A DNA stretch of 64,000 nucleotides from Coriolopsis trogii (Eukaryota; Basidiomycota; Agaricomycetes; Polyporales; Polyporaceae). How positions within the stretch are numbered: the first letter of the stretch is position 1; each line of letters begins with the position of its first letter. The stretch lies in the NCBI GenBank assembly GCA_020543525.1, contig JAHYIO010000042.1, forward strand, positions 558,001-622,000, written 5' to 3'. This document shows positions 11,684-23,037 of this stretch, piece by piece. The position numbers and the translations under genes were made by a program. The notes under the pieces were generated by a model. It worked only from the letters and a program-made list of their open reading frames with translations, ran no database searches and was not told the origin of the DNA.

Positions 11684-14285
11684 ATGTCTCATACACCGCT
11701 CTTCGACGATCCAGAGAAGGGCACTCTCGATCTCGACACGCTCACGCCCCTCCCAGTGCTTCCGGTATCGTCCAAGGCTGTCATTCAGGATGCCGCCGTC
11801 AGCCTCGCAGCGCAGTCGGGCAAGAAAGCGGGGAGTGACGACAAACTAATGGAGTACGCGAAGAAAGATTCGGGTCCAACCACCAAGCCGCAGCGAAAAG
11901 TAAGCAGACGAGTTAGAGCGCAGTTGTGGTTCAACACATACAGGTGAGATACGCTCGATGCTCCGTGCCGTTCGCAGTGTTGATGTTGGCAATAGAAAAT
12001 TCTTCCTTTTCGTCATTACGCTCAACGGCGTTGGACTGCTGCTCGCTGCCTTGAACATTTGGACATATCCTCGACGGTATACGGGGGCATTTGTTCTTGG
12101 CAACCTCCTCTTCGCCATCTTGATGCGTAACGAGCTTTTCGGGCGATTGCTGTACCTATTCGTCAACACGTGCTTCGCCAAGGTACTTCCCCTCCTTCCA
12201 TAAATATGAAGTGACTGACATCAGGCTTGTCAGTGGACGCCTCTGTGGTTCAGGCTAGGGTGCACGTCGGCACTGCAACATCTGGGTGGTATCCACTCTG
12301 GTTGTGCAACTTCCGGATTCGCATGGCTTATCTTCCGCGTCACTCTGATCTTCATCGACCACAAAGACAACCACGATGCGGTTTTGATCATGGGCGTAAT
12401 CACCAACCTCGCGGTATCCGTCAGTATCTTGAGCGCGTTCCCCTGGGTTCGTAATACACATCACAAGTATGCGGGGTTCCTTTGTTTACTTCTTTGCGCA
12501 CAAGTTCTCACAAGTTCTGCCTACAGCATGTTTGAGAGGCACCACCGGTTGGTTGGATGGTGAGTACCCCCTTGCCCCATTTGGACGAGAAGGCTTCTTC
12601 GTACTCACAGTCCGCGACCACAGGATCGGTCTTCTCTCAAGTAGGTACACTTTTCTTGGCGCTCGACGTCCAGCAGTGCGGTTCGCTCGCACACACTTCG
12701 TCCGCTCGCCTTGTGTGGGCGGGGCCGCGGTAGGCGGCCGACTCCCCATACGCTCCGAGGGCTCTGATAGGATGCTGAGATGCTGACCACTCGATGTGTG
12801 TCTTTTCTTAGCATGGATCTTCGTCGTTCTCGGTGACAGTTACGACTTGGACACCCACAGCTGGAACCCGGATGGTATCCGCGTCATCCGCCAACAAGAC
12901 TTCTGGTACGCTTTCGGCATGACGGTGTTGTGAGTATCCTTTCCAGTGTTCAGAACCCTTGACGCCATTCGCCGGACCGCGCCGAGTGACAGTTCGCTGA
13001 CGATGTTTCGGTTTTGTGCGCAGCATCCTGATTCCTTGGTTCACCGTGCGAGAGGTCAAGGTCGACATCGAGGTGGTGAGTACGCTCTCACATAGATGGT
13101 ATAGTTCTGCCAATGGACCCGAGACTGAGCTTCTCTCCGCCTTTTGCAGCCGTCTCCGAAGGTGGCCATCTTGCGGTTCGAACGAGGGATGCAGCAAGGC
13201 CTGCTTGCACGGATATCCCGCTCCTCGATCATGGAGTACCATGCGTTCGGTATCATCTCGTGAGTCGCCCGCTCACGCCATTGCTGCGCTCTTGGATCTA
13301 GCTTACTGACAGAGCCCGGTGGCCGCCGCGTCTCCACTGGGGCTCTCAGGGAGGGCAAGCATGCGAAGTATCACTACCTCATCTGTGGCGTGCAGGGCGA
13401 CTTCACCCGCTCGCTCGTCAACGATCCTCCCACGCACGTTTGGACGCGACAACTGAAGGTGCGGCAGATGACGCGCCACGCTCTCGCAGTAGAGGTTTGA
13501 AGTTGACAGCTCTCTTCTACCAGTTCGCCGGGGTGTCGCACAGCTCGACTCTGTACAAGCGCGGCATACGTGTGTGCACAGGAACGGGTCTCGGCGCAGC
13601 ACTCTCGACATGCCTTCAGGTACGCCCATGAGGTCGTCTGTGCCGTCTGTTTCAGGTAGGCTCATCACTCCTCCGTCGTGCTGCTGCAGAATCCGGATTG
13701 GTGAGTATAGTCCAATAGTACTCACGCGGCGCGTGGCGTGCGAAGGCAGGCGCTCCCGCTGCGCTGCGCGCCGCCTCGTTCGCGATTTGTCGATGCTCAC
13801 ATTGGCCGTGCGCCATCCTGATAGGTTCCTCATCTGGATTGGCTCTGACCAAGAGAAGACGTTCGGTCCCACCATCTCCGGCCTGATTCACAAGCACATC
13901 CCTCCAGAGCGGATGTGCCTCTGGGATTCCAAAGCGCGAGGTTCGTCTTTATCTCTCTGATAGACAATGACTGTTCGTTGACGAGAGGGCAATCCTTGTC
14001 ACGCTTACAGGCGGTCGGCCGGACGTGATGAAGCTCGTGAAAGACGCATACCACTCTTGGGGTGCCGAAGTCGTCTTCATCACCTCGAACTGGGCTGGTA
14101 ATAAGGAGATAATGGAAGGCTGCAAGGAGGCCGGCATCCCAGCATTCGTGCGTACCGTTTTCCACTCGTGTCTCCCTCGCCTCGTTCGCCCTCGTCTCGA
14201 TGCCGCGCAGGGCGGAGGGATCATTGCGGACTCGCTTTACAAATGCTGACGACAACCCTCACAGGGCACACTGTGGGATTTCTGA
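11684..14285 (+). CDS. TmpL/NPS12-like integral membrane protein, stand-alone form (499 aa, 14 exons)
   Basis: Exons: 11684-11943, 11996-12182, 12234-12466, 12527-12559, 12624-12640, 12812-12929, 13024-13075, 13150-13259, 13350-13458, 13524-13619, 13690-13700, 13825-13940, 14011-14147, 14265-14285. They sum to 1,500 nt in frame. After an ~85-residue cytosolic N-terminus come about six membrane segments, from KFFLFVITLNGVGLLLAAL to FWYAFGMTVFILIPWF. Conserved His residues sit in QHLGGIHSGC and in ERHHRLVGW, reminiscent of a ferric-reductase-type membrane domain. The C-terminal half (YHYLICGVQGDFT, RGIRVCTGTGLGAALSTC, the end GTLWDF) resembles an FAD/NAD(P)-binding oxidoreductase. In ascomycete TmpL and in proteins annotated NPS12 this half is fused to an adenylation domain, which is absent here. 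TmpL has been tied to redox homeostasis. The role of the short form is inferred, not shown. Confidence 0.8.
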
Positions 14286-15147
14286 CGCGGTCATTGTTCG
14301 GACCGCACCCAGTGTTTCTCATCCCGTAATTTTGAGCCTGAGGCTCTCAGCGTGCGGCTGCCAGGCGTGCCAAGGACCGTGGGGGACTTGCAGCATATAA
14401 TTAGTTCACGTCGTGCAAGGCAAGAGACACTCACACTCCCTCACTGCCAAGGCCCACGCCTATGGCGGCCTGCAGGTTGGGGGCCGGACCGGATCATCGT
14501 CGCACTCGTCGTTCGTAATCGTACTCGTTTTCACCCCCGTTCTGCCTCTGGCCCGAGCATGACGCTGAGCTATGAGCGATGCCGTATCGCAACCCCCTCT
14601 CTCCTCGGATTCGTTATCTACGCACGTATATTATTGGCTCTGCTCACCGCGCTTTCTGGTACACCACACATACGTCCCGACCAAGTTGCTAGTATAGATA
14701 CGTCCCCCCTTACCTCACGTTTCCCTCGGTTCCTGTCAGTTCTCCCGATTGGCTGCACCTCTGGCGTGCGCCAGGGGCGAAGGTGTATCATAGTTGTATC
14801 TGAAGCCTGCGCTACCAAGAGAATGTACGGTAGTTCTTCATAAAGATCACGAGAGAGCTTGACGTCGGCGCGACACGGCTCCAGGGACTACGAGGGTCTG
14901 TGTGGTACATATACATTCATTAGCATGTGAGAGCAACGGTGTACAAGAATAACATTGACAAGTCCGAGGGGAACGTGATGCGACGGAATGAAGAGGATCG
15001 GAAGAAGTACGTTGGATACATTGACTGCAAGGGAACGCCATGAGCAAGAATAGCGATACAGCTGACGAGTAAGAGTCACCATGTCAAAGGTGTATGTGGG
15101 ACGCGCGCAAGAAAGGTATAGAGACGAGACGATAGAGTTCGGCGAAT
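14286..15147. other. intergenic, tail-to-tail
   Basis: 862 bp between the stops of the TmpL-like gene (+) and the SAP/ankyrin gene (-). Open frames here have no recognisable protein character. Nothing else is supported. Confidence 0.5.
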
Positions 15148-16435
15148 TCAGTTCAGGTATTGAAGCTTCGACCACTCTTTGTCGTTCGCGTTGAAGTCGA
15201 CACCCTTGCGCCGCCACCACTCCCGCGCCTTCTCTCCGCCTCCGATGGCGTCTTCTAAAGCTTCCTCGATGTCGCACATGCGATACTGGATTGGAAGGCC
15301 GCTCTTGTCCCACCACTCGAGCACCTCTGGGCGGTTGTGCCGCGACGCTCCTGTGAGCGCTTCTTGGTCGAATATCATCTGGAGACCGCTTCCGAGCCAC
15401 CACTGGAGCACCTCGACTTTGCCGTGACAGCTGGCGTGGTAGAGAGCCTGTCGGTCATACTTGGGTTCGAGCTGGGAGCTCGCCCACCACTCGAGCGCCT
15501 CGACGTGGCCTGCGGTGCTCGCCATGTCCATCACACGACCGATCTTGAGAGGGAGGCGCCAACGCGGGCTGACGCTCTTGTCCTTCCACCATTCGAGGAC
15601 GGCGATGCGGTTCTTGGCCGACGCGCTCTCAAGCGCAGCCTCGGTGTATTCGAGCGGAATGCCAGAGTTGAGCCACCAGTCTAGAGACGCAACCTGGCCG
15701 TTGCGGGATGCGCCGTCGATGGCTTCGGCTACGGATTCGGGTTTCGGGAGAGGGATGAGATCGGGACGGAGGTCGTGGGCATGTTTCCACCAGGAGAGGA
15801 CGGCTGTCCGCCCGTGAAGGGAAGCGGTGATGGGGAGGAGGTCGTCTCTGTACATGGACGCGAAGATGGAGGGATGGTGTGTGAAGAAGTACTCGAGAAC
15901 ATTCACGTAGCTGAAGCGCACTGCGAGTACGGCACTGACACGGGTGGGACGGTTCGCGACGGGGTCGGAGGCACGAATCAGAGGGATATAGCCAGAGAGA
16001 ATGGCGTGGTCACAGGCGTGTGCGCGGTTCCAGGGAACGGGCTGGGGAAGAGAGGTGGGTACGCCTACCGCTTTTGCGAGCTCCCAGTCGCCGACATGGT
16101 CCATAATATCCGCTAGAACTTCTACAGGGAGATCAGGTGCGAGAACCTGCCTGGGGCGAGGCTTCGTTACCTCCTGATAGTCGTTATATCTCTCATGGCC
16201 AACGACATTGTCTTTGGATGGGAAATGATATGTGTGTATGTCAAATTGAGCAAGACGGGAGGCTAGCTCTTCATCCGAGCCTGAGGCCGGTAAGGAGCGG
16301 ACCTTGAGGAAGAGGATGAGCTGCTCGTGGGTGAGACGGCGGTAAGCTTCGTGGACTTGTTCTATGGAGCGATCATAGCTCTAAGACATGATGAGCATTC
16401 ACAAGGCAGAGTTTGGAGAGTGTACTTACAGCCAT
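15148..16435 (-). CDS. SAP-motif plus ankyrin-repeat protein (412 aa)
   Basis: Two coding exons: 16435-16430 (only ATG GCT) and 16380-15148, split by a 49-bp intron with a perfect GTAAGT donor. Residues 10-55 look like a SAP motif (LTHEQLILFLKVRSL...GSDEELASRLAQF), a helix-helix fold that usually binds DNA or RNA. An F-box-like stretch (LPVEVLADIMDHVGDWELA) follows around residue 90. The rest is a series of degenerate ankyrin repeats with the basidiomycete signature VLEWWKDS, AG..HVEALEWWA, HGKVEVLQWWLGSG and NRPEVLEWWDKSG. Repeat spacing is about 30-33 residues. Ankyrin repeats bind protein partners, so an adaptor role, perhaps in ubiquitination if the F-box-like helix is real, is a reasonable guess. 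The tiny first exon was chosen because no Met lies upstream of the SAP motif in the second exon. Confidence 0.75.
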
Positions 16436-16954
16436 ACGCAATGATCTGTCAGATTGGAAGACGGACCGAGGTTGTTTCGGTTCACGAGGGTGTCAGGGCT
16501 GGAGCTGCTGAGTTCCTGCTATAGCATGTACGGAGTCGGTATAGCACTCGGAGGTAAAGGGTCACTACGCACCGCGCTGACCGTGGTGTGCAGCTTCGAG
16601 TTCCGGGCACGAATATGGTACAATTTGAGATATGAGATCTAGCCCAGAAGCTGAGCACGCCTGCTGGGATAGAACATCTGAGTTCAGTATCAAACATTGA
16701 GTATATTCCATTTGTATAGCACCTCTTGAGCTGCTGTGTGCGTGAGTTGTTCCAGGAAAGAGTGCAAGTCAGCTGTGGCACAGAGGAAAGACCAAGAGGT
16801 GGTCGACGGTCGCCGACGCGCAAGGACGCGGTCATTACCCTAGAATAGGGTTAGGGCTCCCAATTCGGACATGGGAATGGCCGACGTGGCTGAGCAGTCG
16901 GGAAACGTGTCTCTTCGACTTTCTGGACCTGACCACCACCACCTCTGCCCTCCA
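16436..16954. promoter_or_regulatory. divergent intergenic region
   Basis: 519 bp between the start codons of the SAP/ankyrin gene (-) and HRD3 (+), so it should contain both promoters. No strong TATA box is visible and no open frame is convincing. Confidence 0.4.
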
Positions 16955-19900
16955 ATGCCTCGCCTCAGGTCCAGGATGCGCAAGGCAAGCCTCGTCGCAT
17001 TCTGTGTGGTTGCTTTTGCCGCGGTTGCGAGTGCCGATACGAACGTATGTGCCTGCTTCTTTCAACCTCCAGAGTTCCATGTCTTATTCTCGTAGGATGC
17101 GAGCTCCAGACGCGGGCAGGGTATTGAGACCATCGATTCTGCGGCAGAAGGTATGGCTTGTTCTACTCTATGTACGACACGGTCCTAATTCTGATGGCAC
17201 AGCATCTAGGGCGTACAAGCAGGCCATGTCCACCCTCGCCACCCTGACTGCTCTTCCCCCCATGCAATCCGAGGAGCCGTCTCAGCACGCCAACACTTAT
17301 CCCCTTTCTTCATTCTTACCAACCATACAAGGCCAGGGCCCTGTTGCGAGTGCTCTTCGAATATTGGTCAAGCTCCGCAACCACTCTTGGCTACCGTCTG
17401 TTGTGACCGACTTCCTTGGCCGCGAACTCACAAATGGTCGGAAAAAGGACGAAGAGCACAAAGGAAAGGCGGTGAAAGTCATTGACCTGCTTCAACATGC
17501 CGCCGATCTTGGTCATACAGACGCGTTGTATACCCTCGGTCAGGTGTCTCTCGTGAGTAGTCTGTTCATCTGGTCAAACACCGCGGGGAAAGCGTGGTGC
17601 AATGGCAGGGCGGGTGAGATCAGCTTGCGGAAATGTGAGTGTTCGGAGATTATCCACATCCGTAGCCGCGCACTTGGACGTTTGCAGGTCGCTGGTAAGG
17701 GAACCGGTGGGTGTGCGTCTGGATTGGGCACGAGGTGAGAATGGCCACCCCAGGTACGGGACATGCGCGTTGGTGTACGACCGGCACTAGGATTTCCGCT
17801 CCAGTTGATTCAGCTTCGGACTACATCGACGAACAAGGCTCTTGAAGGCGACGAAAGCATGACCTCTAGCCCGTATGAAAAGGAAATGTGGGGTTTCAAC
17901 GCCCTCACCCGCGTTCTCACCCTTCTGCGCCAAACGCTCACCGTATTCGCGCTTCATTGTAGTCGCGTCTGAGTTCTTCCCTGTTACTACATCTAGTCGG
18001 AGTCGTCAGTGTAGCGACCTGAGCTCATCCGCCCTTTTCTTGCTCCATCTATGCATAATTGCGGTCGGGCTCTCTGTCTGCCTTGTACTGACATCATCTG
18101 CCAGTTTCCTCCCAACTCCTATTTCCCAACCGACCCCACGACCGCATATGAATCGTTCTATACACACGCAGAGTTGACTGGCAATGCGTCGTCACAGGCT
18201 CTTGTCGGCTTCTTCCACAGCACAGGCTATCACGGCGTCGTTCCCGTCGATCAGGCTCAGGCGCAACTTTACCTCACTTTCGCCGCACATGGCAACCACA
18301 AGGGTGCGCAGATGGCGATGGGTTACCGTCATTGGTCGGGCATCGGAGTAGGCGAAAATTGTATGGCAGCCCTGGACTGGTATGAAGAAGCAGCGGAGCA
18401 AGGTACGTCAATTCGCATTGTTACTTGTGACGCTCGCTTACTCTGTTGCAGCAATGGCGAAGTTCCTTTCGGGCCCTCCTGGGGGACGCACATTGCCTAT
18501 GTTGCCACCACGGCTATCTGATCTTGTGGGCGGCGTGTACGGGCCTGGTGCGAGTGTCGCATCTACGGGACCAAACGCGGGTCGCGCTGTTATCAAAACC
18601 GCCAACGCGCGCGCAGCGGGAGAGACATGGGAAGACCTCTTGGAATACTACCTTGTAGGTGTACTCGCGTCCTTTGCCTCCCGGGCCTCAGTTGATCCCC
18701 CGCCTAGTTCAATGCAGATCGCGGAGAGGTAGACTTTGCGTATCGTCTGGGCAAGATCTTCTATCAGGGGAGTATATACGGTGCTCCTGGAGGCATCGCA
18801 TCCGGGGGCGATGGCGCAAGTGCGATCGGCCGTGACTTCCACCGGGCGCGCTACTACTTCCTCCGGATAGCCCGACAGATATGGCCGCACGACCCTGCGG
18901 ATCCACGACGATCGGACAGATCGTCGAAGGAGGACACTCCGGTTGCCACAGGGTATGCCGCGCTCGCGGCTGGGTACCTCGGTCGTATGTACCTGCGCGG
19001 AGAAGGCGTCAAACAAGACCCGGCCATTGCGAAGATGTGGTTCGAACGCGGCTCGGAGTATGGTGAAAAGGAGAGCAACAACGGCTTGGGGATCATCTGG
19101 CGCGACGGGCTGGTCGACGGCAAGGTTGATCTGAAGAAGGCGATGAAGTACTTTGCTGCTGCAGCTGCTCTTGAGCTCGCGGAAGCGCAAGTGAACATCG
19201 GAAAGTATCACTATCGTACGTGCTTTCTTCACCTTATGATGCACTTCAGGGGCTGACATAAAGACAGACCATGGAGATATGAAGCTCGCGACAGCGTACT
19301 TTGAGACTGCTCTCCGACAGGGTTCTCCCTTCGAGGCGTACTATTATCTTGCAGTGATCCAGGCTAGGCAAGCTAGGACCAAGCTTCTTCCTCCAGAGAT
19401 TGCGGGCAGCTCGTGTGCTGTCGCCGTATCCTTCTATAAGCTCGTCGCGGAACGTGGCAGCTGGGACGACGACATGCTCCGAGAGGCGGACTACGCGTGG
19501 AGTCTGGGAACAGAGCGCGGCAGCGAGATGGCTATGCTCAGGTGGTGGATCGCCGCTGAACGCGGTCTTGAAGTTGCGCAGAACAATCTCGCGTATGTTT
19601 TGGATCAAGGTGCGTCTTGATTCTACGCGCCCTAGGAGACAGTATTGACCTTCCGGCACTAGACAAGAGCATCCTCCGGTTCACGCGCTTCGCTCCGTAC
19701 TCTCCCTCGAACGATACGGCCCGTCTTGCGTTGACCCAGTGGATACGCTCCGCGGCTCAGCGTAATGTGGATGCGCTCGTCAAAGTGGGCGATTACTACT
19801 ACCACGGGCTCGGTGTTCCCGACGAGCCCGAGTCTGTTCGATGGGAGAAAGCGGCGGGGTACTACCAGTCTGCAGCCGACACGCAGCTGAGCGCGCTCGC

Positions 19901-20811
19901 TATGTGGAACCTCGGGTGGATGTACGAGAACGGTGTCGGTGTGCCTCAGGTGTGTCGGTGTGACGACCGCCGCGGGTGTCAAGGTGTTGACCGTACTTGT
20001 AGGATTTCCACCTCGCAAAGCGCCACTATGACTTGGCGTACGACACGAATCAGGAGGCGTATCTGCCTGTCCTGCTCTCTTTGATCAAGCTGCACGCTCG
20101 CAGCATCTGGCACACGCTCATGGGCGGCCAGAACGGACTGACGATCTGGGACGGCGACGATGAGAGCAGTGAGCCATTTTGGTGTTTGGGAGCAATTCTG
20201 GGCTCTGACCATCGTCGCGCGGACTTCTAGGTCGATCGTACTACAACAACCCCGAGATCGAGGGTGGGCAAGAGCAAGGGTCCGGGCAGGCCTCGCTCGA
20301 GGAGCCGGAGGAGTTCGACGACGGGCCGTGGTACATGGGCAAAGCGCGCGACGACTTCCGGCGCAAGCACGGGAAGCAGGAGGACGAGCCCCACCACCCG
20401 CACGAGGACGTGGAGGACCCGGTGCAGTGGGCGCGGGAGCGGCGGCAGGCGCAGGCGGACGCGGAGCGCGACCGGGACCGGGACCGGGACCGGGACGCGG
20501 ACTTTGGGCCGGAGGACTACTTTGAGGGCGCGGTGCGCGGGCAGCGGTTCCGGGAGGGAGGGGAGGACGAGGTGGACGAGTTTGCGGAGACGATGCTGCT
20601 GGTCGTGCTGTGTTTGGCGGTGAGCGTGTTGCTGTACGTGCGCGGGCGGTGGGTGGATCGGATACGGAGGGAGGAGGAGGAGCGGAGGAGGCAGCAGCAG
20701 GCACAGCAGCAGGCCCAGCAGGGCGGCGGACAGGGACAGAGGGACGGGGCGAATGGGGTGTTCCCGCCCCCGGGGGATCCTGCGCGGGACGATTGGGCGA
20801 TCCTGCGGTGA
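16955..20811 (+). CDS. HRD3: ERAD ubiquitin-ligase subunit HRD3/SEL1L (959 aa, ten exons)
   Basis: Exons: 16955-17044, 17096-17150, 17203-17552, 18105-18402, 18452-18654, 18708-19215, 19268-19609, 19663-19949, 20003-20168, 20231-20811. The protein partners the Hrd1 E3 ligase in the ER membrane and hands misfolded lumenal proteins to it. A signal peptide (MRKASLVAFCVVAFAAVASA) is followed by many Sel1-like TPR repeats, e.g. ALVGFFHSTGYHGV, MAMGYRHWSGIGVGENC, GYLGRMYLRGEGVKQDP and LGWMYENGVGVPQDFHLA. Next come an acidic/basic repeat region (RDRDRDRDRD) and one transmembrane helix (MLLVVLCLAVSVLLYV). A short charged Gln-rich cytosolic tail ends the protein. This is the SEL1L/Hrd3 layout, somewhat longer than yeast Hrd3. 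ATG 16955 or 16976 could start it; both leave the signal peptide. The 552-bp intron between exons 3 and 4 is unusual. Confidence 0.92.
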
Positions 20812-20978
20812 GAGTGGAACGGATGTAGTTCTATACGTGTTTTGCCGAACGTCTTGGATTCTCATATTGAGATTGATTGCTGTGCTGTCTGAGTCTGAGA
20901 GGGGAGACTCGGGCGCTTGCTAGACGTTCGACAGGAACCACCACCATTGTCGGGTGCCTTGGGGTTGTACTGGACGAG

Positions 20979-22554
20979 ATGAGCGGCAGCGGAGGATCGT
21001 ACGAGCTCAGCACAAAGCTGGGCAGGCTTCTGAACACACCACCGTGCGTACGTGCTCCCCCGATGTCCTTGAGATCAATGAAACGCTCATGCACGATCTA
21101 CCGTACGTCTACAACACCTCTGCGGAACCACTGTAGCGTGTCTGTCGAGCTCCTCCCTGGGGACGGCGCCGAGTGGCTCGCGGCGGAGGATACGTCCGAA
21201 CCGGACTCTGACCACGCGCCGTTTCTGTTCGTCGAGGGCCACTTGGGCGTGCCCCAGAAGGTCGCGTACAAGGCGTACTTGGAGAGCGTCGCGCGGTTCC
21301 GCGCTGTGCGCCGGCGTCTCCGCTCATGGCCGAATCGAGAACACGAGCACGGTCAGGACTCGGGTGCTGGTATGTCTGCGAGTACGGTACGGAGTACAGG
21401 TGCTTGGATTGATGCAGGCGTCGATGCAGGCAGGAGAACACCTCCCCGTCGTGGACACATGGATACAGTACGTTCAGACGTTCCAGAGACGGACACGGAC
21501 ACGGACGCGGACATGTCCGAACTGAGAACGGTCGGGGAAGAAGCGCGGACGGTGACGGCGGTGCTCCTGCTCGTCAACCCGGCGCACCAGAGCGCGCTGA
21601 ACGCACGGAAGCGGCTCGTCTGCCTCGGCGCGGGCACGGGCGTGCTGGACGCGAGGCGAGAGCTGGACATCGTCGGCGCGCTCATGGCGGGCGTGAGGGA
21701 AGCAGGGAAGGAGGCGGGGCTGTGGCACCACCGGCGCTGGCTCTTGCGCCGCATGTACCCGTCCGAGGGTGCACACCGTGCGCTCGGTACGCAGGGGAGT
21801 GGGGACGGGGACTCGCTGTGCGGGCTAGCGATGGACGTCGGGGTCCGCGCCGAGTTTGGACTCGTGGGGCGGGCGTGCGAGGCGTATTCGCGCAACTACC
21901 ATGCGTGGACGCACCGGTGGCTCTGTGCGGAGGCGCTGCTTGCGCGGGTGGGCTGCTCTGACAGCCACCGCGAGAGTGGGATGGGAGGAGATGCGGGGGA
22001 GGCGGGGGAGGCGCTGCGGGAGGAGGTCGGGCGTGTGCGGGCGTGGATCGAGCGGCATGTGTCGGACTATACGGCCGTGCAGTACTACTGCCGGCTGGAC
22101 GCTGCGCTGCGCACGACGGGCGGGGCTCGAGGGGCCCTCGGGAAGGGGTTGGATGGGGATGTGGGCGAGCATGCGAGAGAGCTGGTGCGCGCGTTCCCGG
22201 ACCACGAGTCGCTCTGGCTGTATGTTCGGGCGAGCGTCATGCTCGCGGTCGGGGCGGACTTGGACGCACGGGCAGGCAAGTGGGAGGAGGCGGAGGAGTT
22301 GGCGACGGAGATCCTCGACGGCGAGGGTCGGAGGGGGGAGGTGACTAGGAGGTGCGCTTTGCGCCTTCTAGCGTGGACGTTGTGGAAGGTGAGTGCGTGG
22401 CGTTGTGGATGGGATAGTTTGCTGATTGACGGACGCACAGAGTGGAGAGTTGGAGGCGGGCCCGGCGTGTGTCCGTAGGATCGCTGCGGCAGCGGAAGAG
22501 GGCCCGGGGTGGACGAGGGAGGGGCTGCTCGCGTACCTGGAGAGAGACGGCTGA
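20979..22554 (+). CDS. PTAR1-like protein prenyltransferase alpha-subunit repeat protein (476 aa)
   Basis: Exons 20979-21043, 21137-22388 and 22441-22554 sum to 1,431 nt in frame. The first junction yields NTPP-VSVELLPGDGAEW, the usual start of this family. Prenyltransferase-alpha repeats are visible as VNPAHQSALNARKRLV, LWHHRRWLLRRMYP, SRNYHAWTHRWLCAEAL, DYTAVQYYCRLDAAL and ESLWLYVRASVML, with the W..R and NY..W..R signatures. The family resembles the alpha subunits of farnesyl- and geranylgeranyltransferases. Human PTAR1 pairs with the Rab GGTase beta subunit. The middle (encoded near 21360-21510) is low complexity with a Thr-Asp repeat and could hide a further intron. It starts only 167 bp after the HRD3 stop. 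Confidence 0.8.
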
Positions 22555-23037
22555 AGGGTGAGTGTTGTCGCGTGATGAGGCCAACGACATGACCCATGTA
22601 CGCTGGTGGGCTCGTCAGGTCTTCAGGACCGAAGCCGATACGTTTCATCGCGAACACGGGCACGATGTATTTAGTAGGAATGTATATATGCGACTGAACA
22701 GTCTGATATTCTGAACGGACAGGTACTCTACGTGTAGTATGTTGTCAGTGTCGTGTTTAGAGTAATGGATCGTAGTGTACACGCACACATTGGGGCAGCG
22801 TCGATTATGGACAGGGTAGAGTTCGAACTCGAGCATCATCTCTCCACGCCCCCGCGCCCTTGCTATAATGTTACGAACCCACCCACAATCCCAGGTAAAA
22901 GGGGGACTAGATGATAGACAGACTGATTTGTACGATGTATGGCAGAGGCAGAGTGGATGGAAAAAGGGGGCGGAGACGAAGCAGGGCGTTTCCTACTGAA
23001 CTCCTCCGTCGTCCCCGCGAGGCAGGTGAGGCAGTGA
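22555..23037. other. intergenic, tail-to-tail
   Basis: 483 bp between the stop codons of the PTAR1-like (+) and SWIB (-) genes. It is relatively AT-rich around 22660-22780 and probably holds both polyadenylation regions. No gene is seen. Confidence 0.5.
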
